Positions 7,762-16,890 are shown, numbered from the stretch's first letter. The stretch: DNA of 64,000 nt from Clostridium rectalis (GCF_900626095.1 NZ_UYZZ01000007.1:1-64000), one strand, 5' to 3'. Program-made: numbers and translations. Notes: a model not told the origin generated them from the sequence alone.

Positions 7762-8332
7762 ACATTACATCCCTTTGAATAGCCTTTCTGCCTTTAGCTG
7801 TCTTTAACACAATTCTATTTCCGTCATGATTACCACCATATTGAATCTCTTCAACAAAATGAACGTTCATTACATCTGCAATAGCATCCTTATATTCAAG
7901 CCACGTGTTATATGGAATATAAGTAAAAAACTCTCTTACAATTACATTAGTACCTTTAACCTTCTTCTTACTAATTAATATTGGATGCCCAGCTTTTAAA
8001 ACCTTACTATGAAAAACTAATATTAAATTTGCTTCATCACGAATAGCAGTTTTTTCAGCTACTATTTCTATAAGATACCATGATAATAAAATAGGCAAAA
8101 TTATTACTGCAAAATTCATAGCAAATTCAAATGCTGGAGCTAATATATGTGGTACATCAAGACCATTCATCAACTTATCTTTAAAAAATATTAATAATAC
8201 TGCAAATACTGCTATTAGAATCCAGAATAAATTTAATAGAGGTTTGTTTATTAACTGAGATACTCCTAACTTAAATCTTAACATTTGTTTTTTTCTGTTA
8301 CGCTGACGAGCCAAATATGCATCTTTATCCAA
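7745..8332 (-). CDS. Membrane protein, probable N-terminal partner of the FtsK-like ATPase
   Basis: 195 residues: basic cytoplasmic N-terminus, two membrane segments (about 32-50 and 70-91), then a soluble domain of about 100 residues. This matches the membrane-anchoring half of TcpA-type coupling proteins. Start is TTG (8332-8330), 7 bases after AAGGAGG. Its stop falls inside the start of the ATPase gene, so either the genes are translationally coupled or a one-base shift split an ancestral single gene. Function is inferred from context. Confidence 0.65.
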   Translation of the reverse strand: MDKDAYLARQRNRKKQMLRFKLGVSQLINKPLLNLFWILIAVFAVLLIFFKDKLMNGLDVPHILAPAFEFAMNFAVIILPILLSWYLIEIVAEKTAIRDEANLILVFHSKVLKAGHPILISKKKVKGTNVIVREFFTYIPYNTWLEYKDAIADVMNVHFVEEIQYGGNHDGNRIVLKTAKGRKAIQRDVMYDESF

Positions 8333-8363
8333 TCGAAGTCCTCCTTTTAATTTTTATATAATT

Positions 8364-8397
8364 GCAGATGAAGTAGAGTTATTACTACTTCACCTGC
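8364..8397 (-). promoter_or_regulatory. Strong intercistronic hairpin
   Basis: Arms GCAGATGAAGTAG (8364-8376) and CTACTTCACCTGC (8385-8397) pair over 13 bp with one wobble, between the small 77-residue gene and the membrane-protein gene. There is no proper U-tract on the minus strand. It could attenuate or stabilise the transcript of the transfer genes. Confidence 0.45.
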
Positions 8398-8417
8398 TTA
8401 AATTACTCAGACATTTA

Positions 8418-8651
8418 TTATGCCTTATTAATCATTTCAATTTTGCCTTTATGATTAAAGCAAATGTCAATTGTTTCATTTGACTTTATGTCTTTAGGAA
8501 TATTTAGTCCGTCTTTCAGAAAGAACTTCTCTGTTCTCAAACCTTCTACATTCTCATCCTTAAAGGCAACAAAAATGTTCATTCCTTTGATTACTTCTCC
8601 ACTATTGTTAGTGAAATTTAAATTTTGAACACCTACTATTTTAACTACCAT
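8418..8651 (-). CDS. Small protein of unknown function, first gene of the transfer/replication operon
   Basis: 77 residues, mostly alternating beta-type sequence (VVKIVGVQNLNF, GMNIFVAFKD, EKFFLKDGLN, IDICFNHKGKIEMI), no membrane segment. Start ATG follows an AAGGAG site. I do not recognise the family. Its size, beta-rich pattern and place ahead of a rolling-circle Rep would fit a small OB-fold single-strand DNA-binding protein like those of filamentous phages, but this is only a guess from shape and context. It could equally be an early-expressed DUF protein of the kind found in Tn916-type elements. Confidence 0.5.
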   Translation of the reverse strand: MVVKIVGVQNLNFTNNSGEVIKGMNIFVAFKDENVEGLRTEKFFLKDGLNIPKDIKSNETIDICFNHKGKIEMINKA

Positions 8652-8697
8652 AATCCTTTTCTCCTTTCCGCCTTTGATGATATCCTCATAAGCTTTA

Positions 8698-8788
8698 TTC
8701 GGTTATACCTTCCGATAAACTTATAATATCATCATTAGTAGGTATTGTTGTCGGAAGTTTTTTGTGATATTCTGTTTTTAATACCTAC
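8698..8788. promoter_or_regulatory. Divergent promoter and operator region of the element
   Basis: This gap separates the minus-strand transfer genes from the plus-strand regulator. A plus-strand promoter is visible, TTGTTG (8745-8750) and TATTCT (8768-8773) with a 17-base spacer. It is flanked by a perfect 9-bp inverted repeat, GTAGGTATT (8738-8746) and AATACCTAC (8780-8788). A second inverted pair is CTTCCGA (8709-8715) and TCGGAAG (8751-8757). These are good candidates for binding sites of the adjacent regulator. Confidence 0.5.
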
Positions 8789-8804
8789 CCAAAGGAGAGA
8801 GTAC

Positions 8805-9668
8805 ATGAATATTGATGTTATATTAGAATTTTTTTATTGTAGAGCTTCTAACCGCATTAAAGAAAAAGTAACTGAATCTAAACTTACACATCGTGAAATA
8901 TATCTGCGTGATAGTAAACAAATTAGTTGGATTATTAACAACAATAGAACGAAAAATAACAGATTTTTGATTACTGATGCTGTCCTTGAAAATTGTGATG
9001 ATTTTGGTGAACCTGATGGACTTTTAGCAAAACTGCCCTTTAAAAATAGAAAAGAAATCCTATGGGGAACAGATGATGAAATTGAATGCTATTTACCATT
9101 ATTATTTGAGTTGCTATGGGATGAAGTGTCCTATCAATCCAACCCGAATAATATTGATAAAGAACTGTACCTTTGCGACTATATCCCGTATGCTAAGTAC
9201 AGTACATATCGGAGTATCTTATTTTCTCCCAATAACAAATACCCTGCATTGTTATATGGAATATATGAAGATGATGTTATCAATAACATAGACTCGGCAA
9301 GAGATGAAGCACTTGCATTTCTTTATACAAAATGTAAATATAAATTTACAAATATTTTTATTAAATTTGCCTACTCCACAGACTCGTTCCATAAAATTAA
9401 CAAGGTATTTCAGCATACTTTTATAGAACAATTATTCATTCCAATGCTCCTTCAATTTGCGCCTAATGAATCTTCTTTAGGATTACGTGTAAGAGACCTA
9501 ATATTCTCTGATTTATCCAAATGTGGCGAACTATTAGTTGAAAGGAACAATATATACAACTCAAATAATTTTTTCTCTCAACTAATCAACGCTTCATCTA
9601 CTTATATTGTATCATTAGAAAAAATACAATCAGCATACCTTGAGGAACTTAAAAGAGAGACTACCTAA
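8805..9668 (+). CDS. Putative element regulator with an N-terminal helix-turn-helix
   Basis: 287 residues starting at the ATG at 8805, behind AAGGAGAGA. Residues about 14-52 (RIKEKVTESKLTHREIY then DSKQISWIINNNRTKNN) resemble a Cro/CI-type helix-turn-helix. The rest is a cytoplasmic domain I do not recognise. It is the only leftward-facing exception in the element, transcribed away from the transfer operon across a region of inverted repeats, which is the classic place for a repressor or activator of excision and transfer. A defence role next to the restriction genes cannot be excluded. Confidence 0.5.
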   Translation: MNIDVILEFFYCRASNRIKEKVTESKLTHREIYLRDSKQISWIINNNRTKNNRFLITDAVLENCDDFGEPDGLLAKLPFKNRKEILWGTDDEIECYLPLLFELLWDEVSYQSNPNNIDKELYLCDYIPYAKYSTYRSILFSPNNKYPALLYGIYEDDVINNIDSARDEALAFLYTKCKYKFTNIFIKFAYSTDSFHKINKVFQHTFIEQLFIPMLLQFAPNESSLGLRVRDLIFSDLSKCGELLVERNNIYNSNNFFSQLINASSTYIVSLEKIQSAYLEELKRETT

Positions 9669-9687
9669 TTAAGGCAGTCTCTCTTTT
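9651..9687. terminator. Bidirectional terminator between regulator and restriction genes
   Basis: Perfect 12-bp arms AAAAGAGAGACT (9651-9662) and AGTCTCTCTTTT (9676-9687). The regulator stop codon lies in the loop. It separates two convergent transcripts and works in both directions. Confidence 0.85.
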
Positions 9688-9714
9688 AAAACTAATACAC
9701 TTCTATTATTTATT

Positions 9715-10764
9715 CTATTCTACATAATCAAGATAACTCTGATATTTCTTTATCATTAAATTTTTTATATATTGTTCCATATAATTATAATCAGGTTCTC
9801 CAGATTCCGTTACAGGTAACATGATTCTTTCTTTTGCAAGTCGAGGGTCTGATATTTCATGGCTAAAACTATATTTTCCAGTTAATGCTTTAGTCATCAC
9901 TGTAGCAAGAAAGAGATATTGATACTTGTTCAATTCTTTATTCCAACATTGAGTTACATGGTCTGCGGCAATAAAGGTATATGGATGATAAAAAGTCTTT
10001 CCTGCGGATGAACCTCCGTTTGCAATGCTAAGACAATCTGTAAACTTTTTTACCTTTTCTTCATTGCCAATAAAATTAGTTATGCCATTTTCTTGTCCGT
10101 AAGATGATACAAGAGGTGTATTTCCCACTATGTGATTCTTCTCTACAATACGTTTTCCCCTTTGTGGCTTATGAAATACATCATTAACAAGAAAATATCT
10201 CCATTGAACAGACTCTAAATCAGGTAAATACTTTTGTTGCATTTGGGTTAATTCAAATTTACAATAACAAATATATCTATCCTTTTTTTCTGCTTCAAGA
10301 GTAATCATATATTGTTCCATGTATTCCCAATTAGGTTCTTCGTTGTGATTTATTGGTAACATAATCTTTTTCTTTTTCACTCTTTCTGGAATCATACCAT
10401 TTCCAAACGAAAAGCAACCTTCAACACAGGACTGTAATGAACATCTTAAAAATAGTCCTATATATTTGTTTATATATTCACTTTGAATATAATACATTTT
10501 ATTGCCAGTTATATACTTATATGGTTGATAGAAAAAGCAGGCACTTTCAGCACCAAAGGATATAGTATTTGAAGGATTAAGTTTATATTCTCCATTTTTA
10601 ACGCAACAATTAAAACTATTATTAAATTGTGTTCTTGTCAAATATGGTATACCTGTTTCACTATTCTCACATTCAGTGATATTTGCAGAGTGATATGCCT
10701 TAGAATTTATAATCTGCAAATTTATATCATCAAATTGAAATTCTTTCCACTTTATATTATCCAT
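9715..10764 (-). CDS. BcgI-like restriction-modification specificity (B) subunit
   Basis: 349 residues with two target-recognition halves, each ending in the same block: IMLP-x7-8-EP-x4-YMEQY at about 134-152 and 314-332, about 180 residues apart. This tandem layout is that of a type I S subunit; the size and pairing with a 647-residue nuclease-methylase match the BcgI B subunit (about 340 residues). It would read two half-sites of a split DNA target. It starts one base after the A-subunit stop (TAATATG), so the two are translationally coupled. The recognition sequence cannot be read from here. Confidence 0.85.
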   Translation of the reverse strand: MDNIKWKEFQFDDINLQIINSKAYHSANITECENSETGIPYLTRTQFNNSFNCCVKNGEYKLNPSNTISFGAESACFFYQPYKYITGNKMYYIQSEYINKYIGLFLRCSLQSCVEGCFSFGNGMIPERVKKKKIMLPINHNEEPNWEYMEQYMITLEAEKKDRYICYCKFELTQMQQKYLPDLESVQWRYFLVNDVFHKPQRGKRIVEKNHIVGNTPLVSSYGQENGITNFIGNEEKVKKFTDCLSIANGGSSAGKTFYHPYTFIAADHVTQCWNKELNKYQYLFLATVMTKALTGKYSFSHEISDPRLAKERIMLPVTESGEPDYNYMEQYIKNLMIKKYQSYLDYVE

Positions 10765-10765
10765 A

Positions 10766-12709
10766 TTATTTATCCTCTTCTTTATTAAATAGATATTGTC
10801 TATTCTTCATTATCATAGAAAATTCAAAAGATAAATAATCTCCGATAGTCTTTTCAAATTCCTCAATAGTAGGAATTTCATCATTGAAGTAGTAATAACT
10901 ATGCAACCATTCATCCTCCGCTTCAACGGTTGATGTAACACAGAATTTTGTTTCAGCTTCTATTCTGTTGAACCACACGTCAAGAAGATGTTGTTTCTTA
11001 TCTTTTGCTAATTCTGTCTCAATCAAACCTATATGTGGAGCTACCTTGTATCCGTCGTTCTCAAAATTAATAAACTTACATTCCTTAGTTTTAGGATGTG
11101 GTTCTCCTGCTGTAAATATAGCTATACATGGCATAACTCCTACTCCATAAAATGTATCTTTATTGAGTGTAATTACACCCTCTAAAGTGTGATGCTTTAA
11201 TATGTTAGTCTTAACAGCCTTCTCTTCCTTTGTTTTTCCAGTCATAGAAGATTGAGGAACAATCACAGCACATCTAGCACCAGAGACTAGAGAATCCAAA
11301 AGATGCTCCGTAAAGCTGATTTCATATAAATTCGGATTCCTCTTTGAACCCTGTGAATATGGCGGGTTCATCATTCCAACGTTAGAACCCTTTAACTGCA
11401 ATTTATCTGGCTCTTGTGCTAGAAAATCGGCATTGATAATGTTGCTCTTACCATCGCCACGCAATATCATGTTTGTTGTTGCAATAGTAAACATATATGA
11501 TTGTAATTCAAATCCATGAAGCTGATTCTTTCGGATGCTCTTTATATCTGGGTCTGATTCAATCTCTTCCTTTGTGTTCAACCCTTTACTTACAATGATT
11601 TGATTAAACATATTATGCATTGCAGCTATAAGAAAACCTGCTGTACCACAACACGGGTCAAGCACTATATCCGTAGCCTTTAGTTCTAACAAGTCGCAGA
11701 AAAGCTCTGTAATATGCTTAGGTGTAAGTACAATACCAAGTGTTTGTCCATCTCCACCGCTATAGCTCATAAACTCTCCATAAAATCGACCAAGATAATC
11801 TTCGGCTGACCTTGTATATTTGATGCATTTATAGATATGTTCATATAAAAACTCTGTGTAATACTTTAATGGAGTTTTGCCTAAAGTAACATTAACCTGA
11901 TTCAATATAGTAGTATCTTTGATGATAGAGAACTGACTTAATACCTTATCTCTCTTAACATCTGGTGCGACCTGCGCTCTCTTTAGGTTCGCTTCAATAG
12001 CTTCATAAATTTTCTGTCCATCAGTCTTTAGATTGTCACCGTTAAGGCTCTCAACACTAAAATTCTTATGTTCCGATTCATTCAGTGCAAGCAGTATTCC
12101 AGATACCACTAAAGGCTTATCAATATCTTTTAAATTACCATAGTTACGCAAATCCTCATGTAAAGTAGCGGCATCTTTTAAAATTTCCGTAGTCTCTTTT
12201 TCAATATCAGTCTTTTCTTGTAATATCTCTTTGACATAGTATTCTTCTATATTCTTATCATTAAAGGATATGAACGATTCTACTTCTGGTAGCTCTCTAT
12301 AATATTCTGTATCATCCACAAATATAGGACTTATCCTATGGCGTCTTTCACTTCCAGAAATACCAAAAGCAAGCACCTTTCGGTAACTTGTATTATTAAT
12401 CAAATGCTTTGCATAGAACAAAGCACCATTCACAGCATAATTTTTGACCGCTTGTGTTTCTAGACTGATAATAGTTCCATTGAGTTTTACATGCTTATTA
12501 AGTTCGGCTTTATCTTCAATTACAATAATGAAATCTTTGACAATACCTATATATTCGGGAAATCCAACGTTCCCAGTGCCACTTTTGGAAGCTGTTTTAA
12601 GTGCTTCGTTTAATTCTTTTATTGAACTACCCTGTGGTTCTAAATCAATATTTGCTTCTTTTAATAGGTCTCTTACCCATAAGTCAGTTTTTATCTCTTT
12701 CTTTGCCAT
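10766..12709 (-). CDS. BcgI-like restriction endonuclease and adenine methyltransferase (A) subunit
   Basis: A 647-residue bifunctional protein. N-terminal PD-(D/E)xK nuclease-like motif: P51-E52, D59 and E65-D-K67 in FIIVIEDKAEL. Then an N6-adenine methyltransferase with motif X-like GIVLTPKHI (325-333), motif I DPCCGTAGF (351-359) and motif IV NPPY (448-451). Known BcgI A is about 637 residues with the same order, and BcgI cuts on both sides of its target. All key residues are present, so cleavage and methylation both look intact. It is cargo of the element and lies next to the right end, behind an AGAGGTG ribosome site. Confidence 0.88.
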   Translation of the reverse strand: MAKKEIKTDLWVRDLLKEANIDLEPQGSSIKELNEALKTASKSGTGNVGFPEYIGIVKDFIIVIEDKAELNKHVKLNGTIISLETQAVKNYAVNGALFYAKHLINNTSYRKVLAFGISGSERRHRISPIFVDDTEYYRELPEVESFISFNDKNIEEYYVKEILQEKTDIEKETTEILKDAATLHEDLRNYGNLKDIDKPLVVSGILLALNESEHKNFSVESLNGDNLKTDGQKIYEAIEANLKRAQVAPDVKRDKVLSQFSIIKDTTILNQVNVTLGKTPLKYYTEFLYEHIYKCIKYTRSAEDYLGRFYGEFMSYSGGDGQTLGIVLTPKHITELFCDLLELKATDIVLDPCCGTAGFLIAAMHNMFNQIIVSKGLNTKEEIESDPDIKSIRKNQLHGFELQSYMFTIATTNMILRGDGKSNIINADFLAQEPDKLQLKGSNVGMMNPPYSQGSKRNPNLYEISFTEHLLDSLVSGARCAVIVPQSSMTGKTKEEKAVKTNILKHHTLEGVITLNKDTFYGVGVMPCIAIFTAGEPHPKTKECKFINFENDGYKVAPHIGLIETELAKDKKQHLLDVWFNRIEAETKFCVTSTVEAEDEWLHSYYYFNDEIPTIEEFEKTIGDYLSFEFSMIMKNRQYLFNKEEDK

Positions 12710-12756
12710 GATACACCTCTTTACCTTCTATACTATCTATATTTTTCCTAGAAAAA

Positions 12757-12781
12757 ACGGTTAGACATTCGCCCAACCGTT
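12757..12781 (-). terminator. Element-borne terminator replacing the lost lysS terminator
   Basis: On the minus strand AACGGTT (12781 to 12775) pairs with AACCGTT (12763 to 12757), followed by TTTTC. It lies about 100 bases after the lysS stop and before the restriction gene, so it ends lysS transcription and insulates the element. Confidence 0.75.
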
Positions 12782-12817
12782 ATAATCCTATATTTCTGAA
12801 CGTATTCTCTTATTTGT

Positions 12818-12835
12818 GTCGTAAATCGGTCGTAA
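12818..12835. promoter_or_regulatory. Right integrase arm-type sites (two phased repeats)
   Basis: GTCGTAA occurs at 12818-12824 and 12829-12835, 11 bp apart and in the same orientation as the three copies at the left end (4263, 4274, 4285). Likely Int arm-binding sites. Confidence 0.65.
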
Positions 12836-12879
12836 CTTTTGCATATAACCATTTACAATTATTGATTTTACTAACCTAC

Positions 12880-14385
12880 TTATTTAGTTGGCTTCATTGT
12901 TGGAAATAATAATACATCTCTTATAGATGAGGAATCTGTTAAAAACATAACCAATCTATCTATTCCTATTCCCAAACCACCTGTTGGAGGCATACCTATC
13001 TCCAATGCATTTATAAAATCTTCGTCCATCATATATGCCTCATCATCGCCAAGTTCTCTTTCCTTTAGCTGTTGTACAAATCTTTCTTTTTGAACTATTG
13101 GATCATTTAACTCAGAGTATGCATTACATATCTCTCTTCCAAATATAAATCCTTCGAATCTTTCAGTATATTCTTCATTTCCTCTCTTCTTTTTAGTAAG
13201 AGGTGATATTTCTACTGGGTAGTCCATAACAAACGTAGGTTGAATTAATTCATGTTCACAAAATTCTTCAAAGAATGCATTTAATATATCACCTTTTGTA
13301 CAATCTTTTAATTCTTTCTTTAATTCAATATGTTTTTCTTTTGCTATCTCCCTTGCTTCCTCATGGGTATTGATATTATCAAAATCTACATTACTATATT
13401 TCTTTACTGCATCTACCATAGTTATTCTGTTCCATGGTGGTGTAAAATCTATTTCTGTTCCTTCATAAGTTACTTTAGTTGTTCCTAAAACTTTTCCACA
13501 AATATATGCCACCATATTTTCTGTAATTTCCATCATATCATTATAGTCAGCAAAAGCCTCATATAATTCAATAGCTGTAAATTCGGGATTATGTCTTACG
13601 TCTATTCCTTCATTTCTAAAATTTCTTCCAATCTCGTATACTTTTTCAAATCCACCAACTATAAGTCTTTTTAAGTATAATTCTGTAGCTATTCTTAAAT
13701 ACATATCTATATTTAATGCATTATGATGAGTTATAAATGGTTTCGCTGCCGCTCCACCAGCTATAGGTGAAAGTATAGGTGTTTCAACTTCTACAAAGTC
13801 TCTTTCATCTAGGAACTCTCTCATTGCTTTTATAATAGCAGTTCTCTTAAAGAATGTATCTCTAACATCTTGGTTTATTATTAAATCTACATACCTTTGT
13901 CTATATCTTAAATCAGGATCCTTTAAACCATGCCACTTTTCTGGTAATGGTTTTAAAGATTTAGCTAATAATTTGAAATCAGTTATATGTACTGAAACCT
14001 CTCCTGTCCTTGTTTTAAACACTGTACCCGTAATAGCCACAAAATCACCAATATCAAATGATTTATATTCTTTTAACTTTTCTTCTCCAACATCATTAAT
14101 CTTTATATATAACTGAATCTTACCATATCTATCATGTATATCTGAAAAACCAGCTTTTCCATGAACTCTTTTAGACATAAGTCTCCCTGCTACAGTTACC
14201 TCTTTACTCTCTAATTCTTCATAGTTTTCTTTTACCTCTTTAGATGTATGAGTTCTATTTATTTTATATACATCGAAAGGATCCTTACCCGCTTCTTGAA
14301 GATCAAACAACTTTTGTCTTCTTTCTTTAATCAACTGATTAAATTCTTGTTCTTCTTTTATAAGATTCTTTTCTTCATTTGACAT
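12880..14385 (-). CDS. lysS: Lysyl-tRNA synthetase (class II)
   Basis: 501 residues, usual for bacterial class II LysRS. An N-terminal OB-fold anticodon-binding domain (about 60-150, with [13 protein letters not shown]) precedes the class II core with motif 2 around [18 protein letters not shown] and motif 3 [15 protein letters not shown], and the C-terminal FPTMKP. It charges tRNA-Lys. The last codons are supplied by the integrated element yet keep the family sequence. The original 3' end and terminator now lie 8.7 kb downstream. It follows greA by 15 bases and is probably co-transcribed with it. Confidence 0.97.
   Translation of the reverse strand: MSNEEKNLIKEEQEFNQLIKERRQKLFDLQEAGKDPFDVYKINRTHTSKEVKENYEELESKEVTVAGRLMSKRVHGKAGFSDIHDRYGKIQLYIKINDVGEEKLKEYKSFDIGDFVAITGTVFKTRTGEVSVHITDFKLLAKSLKPLPEKWHGLKDPDLRYRQRYVDLIINQDVRDTFFKRTAIIKAMREFLDERDFVEVETPILSPIAGGAAAKPFITHHNALNIDMYLRIATELYLKRLIVGGFEKVYEIGRNFRNEGIDVRHNPEFTAIELYEAFADYNDMMEITENMVAYICGKVLGTTKVTYEGTEIDFTPPWNRITMVDAVKKYSNVDFDNINTHEEAREIAKEKHIELKKELKDCTKGDILNAFFEEFCEHELIQPTFVMDYPVEISPLTKKKRGNEEYTERFEGFIFGREICNAYSELNDPIVQKERFVQQLKERELGDDEAYMMDEDFINALEIGMPPTGGLGIGIDRLVMFLTDSSSIRDVLLFPTMKPTK
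12888..12906. repeat. Right attachment repeat inside the lysS coding end
   Basis: Right copy of the 19-bp repeat, lying in codons for FPTMKPTK at the lysS C-terminus. It differs from the left copy at 12892 and 12904, both silent third positions. Confidence 0.85.
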
Positions 14386-14400
14386 TCTTGCATTCCTCCA

Positions 14401-14883
14401 TTAATTTCTTCTAACAGATAGTATTTTATATCTATTTACTCCATCTGGAATTGTCACCTCAAATTCATCTCCTACTTCTTTCCCAATTAATGCCTTTCCA
14501 ACTGGAGACTCATTAGATATTTTATTTTCCATAGGATCTGCTTCTGCAGAACCAACTATTGAAAATTCTACTTCCTCATTAAATTCATAGTCTAGAACCT
14601 TGGCAATTGTTCCAACCCCTACTGTATTTTCAGGAATTTCACTTTCATCTACTATAGTAGCATTTTTTAGCATCTTTTCAAGTTGAATTATTCTACCTTC
14701 AACGAACGCTTGCTCATTTTTAGCCTCATCATATTCAGCATTTTCACTTAAGTCTCCGAAAGACAGTGCAACCTTTATCTTTTCTGTTATTTCTTTTCTT
14801 TTAACTGTTTTAAGAAACTCCAATTCTTCCTCTAATTTCTTTACTCCCTCATAAGTCATCACATATTTTTTTGATTCACTCAT
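14401..14883 (-). CDS. greA: Transcription elongation factor GreA
   Basis: 160 residues. The N-terminal antiparallel coiled coil (about 8-78) carries the acidic tip region [16 protein letters not shown], and the C-terminal FKBP-like domain (about 85-158) includes [14 protein letters not shown]. GreA enters the RNA polymerase secondary channel and triggers cleavage of backtracked RNA. Start ATG follows AGGGGAG. The greA-lysS pair is common in Firmicutes. Confidence 0.97.
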   Translation of the reverse strand: MSESKKYVMTYEGVKKLEEELEFLKTVKRKEITEKIKVALSFGDLSENAEYDEAKNEQAFVEGRIIQLEKMLKNATIVDESEIPENTVGVGTIAKVLDYEFNEEVEFSIVGSAEADPMENKISNESPVGKALIGKEVGDEFEVTIPDGVNRYKILSVRRN

Positions 14884-15033
14884 TTTTTTCTCCCCTTTTA
14901 AATCTTTTTACTGAATTTACTTTTTATATATTATTATATTCTTTAGCTCTTTATGCATTAGTCTTCTTAATTAATACCCACGTAATCATTTAAGTTATTA
15001 TAAATCAGCACTATTTTTATGTCAACTTATATA

Positions 15034-15867
15034 CTATTTAAATGCTATAATACTTTCATTAAATTTTATCTTATCAATATATATATCATTAGACTTTAAC
15101 AATGTTTCTATATTATTTTCTCCCATCTGACATAATAAAGCACCTAAAAGTGATATTGAAACATCTTTATTTAAAGGATATTGCCAAGGAGTTATATACG
15201 TTGCATTATTCAGTATGTTGCCTTTAATATCTACCGGGGTATACAAATTATCAAAATACCATATGGGCACCTTAGTGATTAAATTAATTTCCCTAGTAGT
15301 TAAAATAAAGTCACTATTTTTAAAAGCATATTCCTTATCCCTTGTAACTATTGGTGAAGTACCAAAGTTTGCTATAATATAATCAGAAATTAATTGAGAC
15401 CTTTTAACATCCTCTGTTAAAAACACTAGGAAACCAGCTATTCTAGATATTTGTAAAATGGTATCAAAAATTTCATTATCCGCTGAATCATATACTACAA
15501 TACAACTACTTTTAATACTTTTTCCTTGCATTCTTAACGCCAATTGAATACTTTTAGACACAGTATATCCATATAACTTTTTCTGGAAATCATTATAAAT
15601 GTAATAATCAAACTTATTACATACATTAGGTGCCATATATAATTTACTACCTCTTACAAATTTTTTAGCAATATGCATATTTTTTTTATATGCTCGCTTA
15701 TTTATATTTAAAGGAAAATTTACATTAGCTATATGAAGATTTAAATCACTTATAAAGTTATCCCCCATAAGAGTTATTTTAAATCTATCTCTTATGTTAC
15801 TTATTAAATTAAACTTATTATACATATTTAAATCTCTATAGGCATTTATATATATGATAGGCTCCAT
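15034..15867 (-). CDS. Conserved-looking protein of unknown function between dusB and greA
   Basis: 277 residues, soluble, no signal peptide or membrane segment. Around residues 115-150 a strand-rich stretch (SSCIVVYDSADNEIFDTILQ then RIAGFLVFLTED) looks like a Rossmann-type nucleotide-binding fold, with an NFGTSPIVTRD segment further on. I do not recognise the family. It is 42 bases upstream of nothing but dusB-side sequence on the same strand, so it may belong to the coaX-dusB transcript. The codon use matches its neighbours, so it is native rather than acquired. Confidence 0.7.
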   Translation of the reverse strand: MEPIIYINAYRDLNMYNKFNLISNIRDRFKITLMGDNFISDLNLHIANVNFPLNINKRAYKKNMHIAKKFVRGSKLYMAPNVCNKFDYYIYNDFQKKLYGYTVSKSIQLALRMQGKSIKSSCIVVYDSADNEIFDTILQISRIAGFLVFLTEDVKRSQLISDYIIANFGTSPIVTRDKEYAFKNSDFILTTREINLITKVPIWYFDNLYTPVDIKGNILNNATYITPWQYPLNKDVSISLLGALLCQMGENNIETLLKSNDIYIDKIKFNESIIAFK

Positions 15868-15909
15868 TTAAAATTATCCTAATTAATAATATCTATAAAT
15901 TATATGATC

Positions 15910-16890
15910 TTAGTTTAAAGGAAATTCAGCTAATTCCTTTTTATATAGTTCTAATATATTTAAAACTTTTTTATAGTCCTTCTCCACATTTATCTGTTCT
16001 TTAATTTTATTGCAATGTCTTAACCCCTTTATATACCATGCTATATGTTTTCTCATTTCTCTTACCGCTTTACTCTCCCCATGATAGTACAAAGCATTTT
16101 TATAATGTTTTATACATACTTCTATTACCTCTTGTGGATTAGGTGTAGAAATTAAATTTCCTTTTAATTTTTGTTCAATTTGCCTGAATATCCAAGGATT
16201 ACCTAGTGATCCTCTGCCCAACATTATACCATCACATAAAGTTTCCCGGGTAATTTTAATAGCATCTTCTGGAGTAAAAATATCCCCATTCCCTATAACA
16301 GGTATATTTACTGCCTCTTTTACTCTTTTAATAATATTCCAGTCTGCCTTTCCCTCATACATCTGTTCCCTAGTTCTCCCATGTACAGTTAACGCATCTG
16401 CACCTGCATCTTCCAAAAATTTAGCAAATTCCACTGCATTCACACTATCATTACTAAAACCTTTTCTAAATTTCACAGTTACAGGTTTTTTACTAATTTT
16501 TTTTATACTTGTTACTATATCAGATGCCAATTTAGGATTTCTCATAAGAGCAGATCCATCCCCATTTTTAACTATTTTGGGAGCTGGGCATCCCATATTT
16601 ATATCCACTAAACAAATATTGTTATCTTCATTAAAATAATTACACACCTCTGCCATTACATTAGGGTCACTTCCAAATATTTGAACAGCTATAGGGACTT
16701 CATCTGGGGAAGCTTTAAGCATATCTTTTGTTTTTTTACTATCATAATAAAGAGCCTTTGCACTAATCATTTCCGTATATACCAGACCACAACCCATATT
16801 TTTGCATAGACCCCTAAAAGCTATATCTGTAACCCCAGCTAATGGAGCTAAAAATACATTATTATTAAATTTTAAATCTCCTATCTCCAT
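15910..16890 (-). CDS. dusB: tRNA-dihydrouridine synthase
   Basis: 326 residues, FMN-dependent enzyme that reduces uridines in the tRNA D-loop. TIM-barrel start [14 protein letters not shown], the catalytic cysteine C101 in [19 protein letters not shown], and phosphate-binding [11 protein letters not shown] and GRGSLGNPW are all visible. Its ATG directly follows the coaX stop, so the two are coupled. Confidence 0.94.
   Translation of the reverse strand: MEIGDLKFNNNVFLAPLAGVTDIAFRGLCKNMGCGLVYTEMISAKALYYDSKKTKDMLKASPDEVPIAVQIFGSDPNVMAEVCNYFNEDNNICLVDINMGCPAPKIVKNGDGSALMRNPKLASDIVTSIKKISKKPVTVKFRKGFSNDSVNAVEFAKFLEDAGADALTVHGRTREQMYEGKADWNIIKRVKEAVNIPVIGNGDIFTPEDAIKITRETLCDGIMLGRGSLGNPWIFRQIEQKLKGNLISTPNPQEVIEVCIKHYKNALYYHGESKAVREMRKHIAWYIKGLRHCNKIKEQINVEKDYKKVLNILELYKKELAEFPLN

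Larger units (their letters stand above)
4140..12906. mobile_element. Integrated element in the 3' end of lysS (IME-like, about 8.8 kb)
   Basis: A 19-bp imperfect direct repeat bounds the element: 4140-4158 and 12888-12906, with TTGG-y-TTCATTGTTGG-r-AA as the shared sequence and two mismatches. The right copy is the coding end of lysS. Gene order from the left: int, xis, rep, virus-like origin, FtsK/TcpA-like ATPase, membrane partner, small unknown protein, divergent regulator, BcgI-like B and A subunits. No full conjugation machinery is present, so an integrative and mobilizable element (IME) is the best class. Elements with virus-type Reps and TcpA-like coupling proteins are known in other Firmicutes; assignment to a named family would need a search. 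Confidence 0.9.

Noticed and set aside
7006-8332. Zot-like packaging ATPase of a filamentous prophage
   Set aside because: The motor domain looks like FtsK/TcpA coupling proteins and no coat or assembly genes are present.
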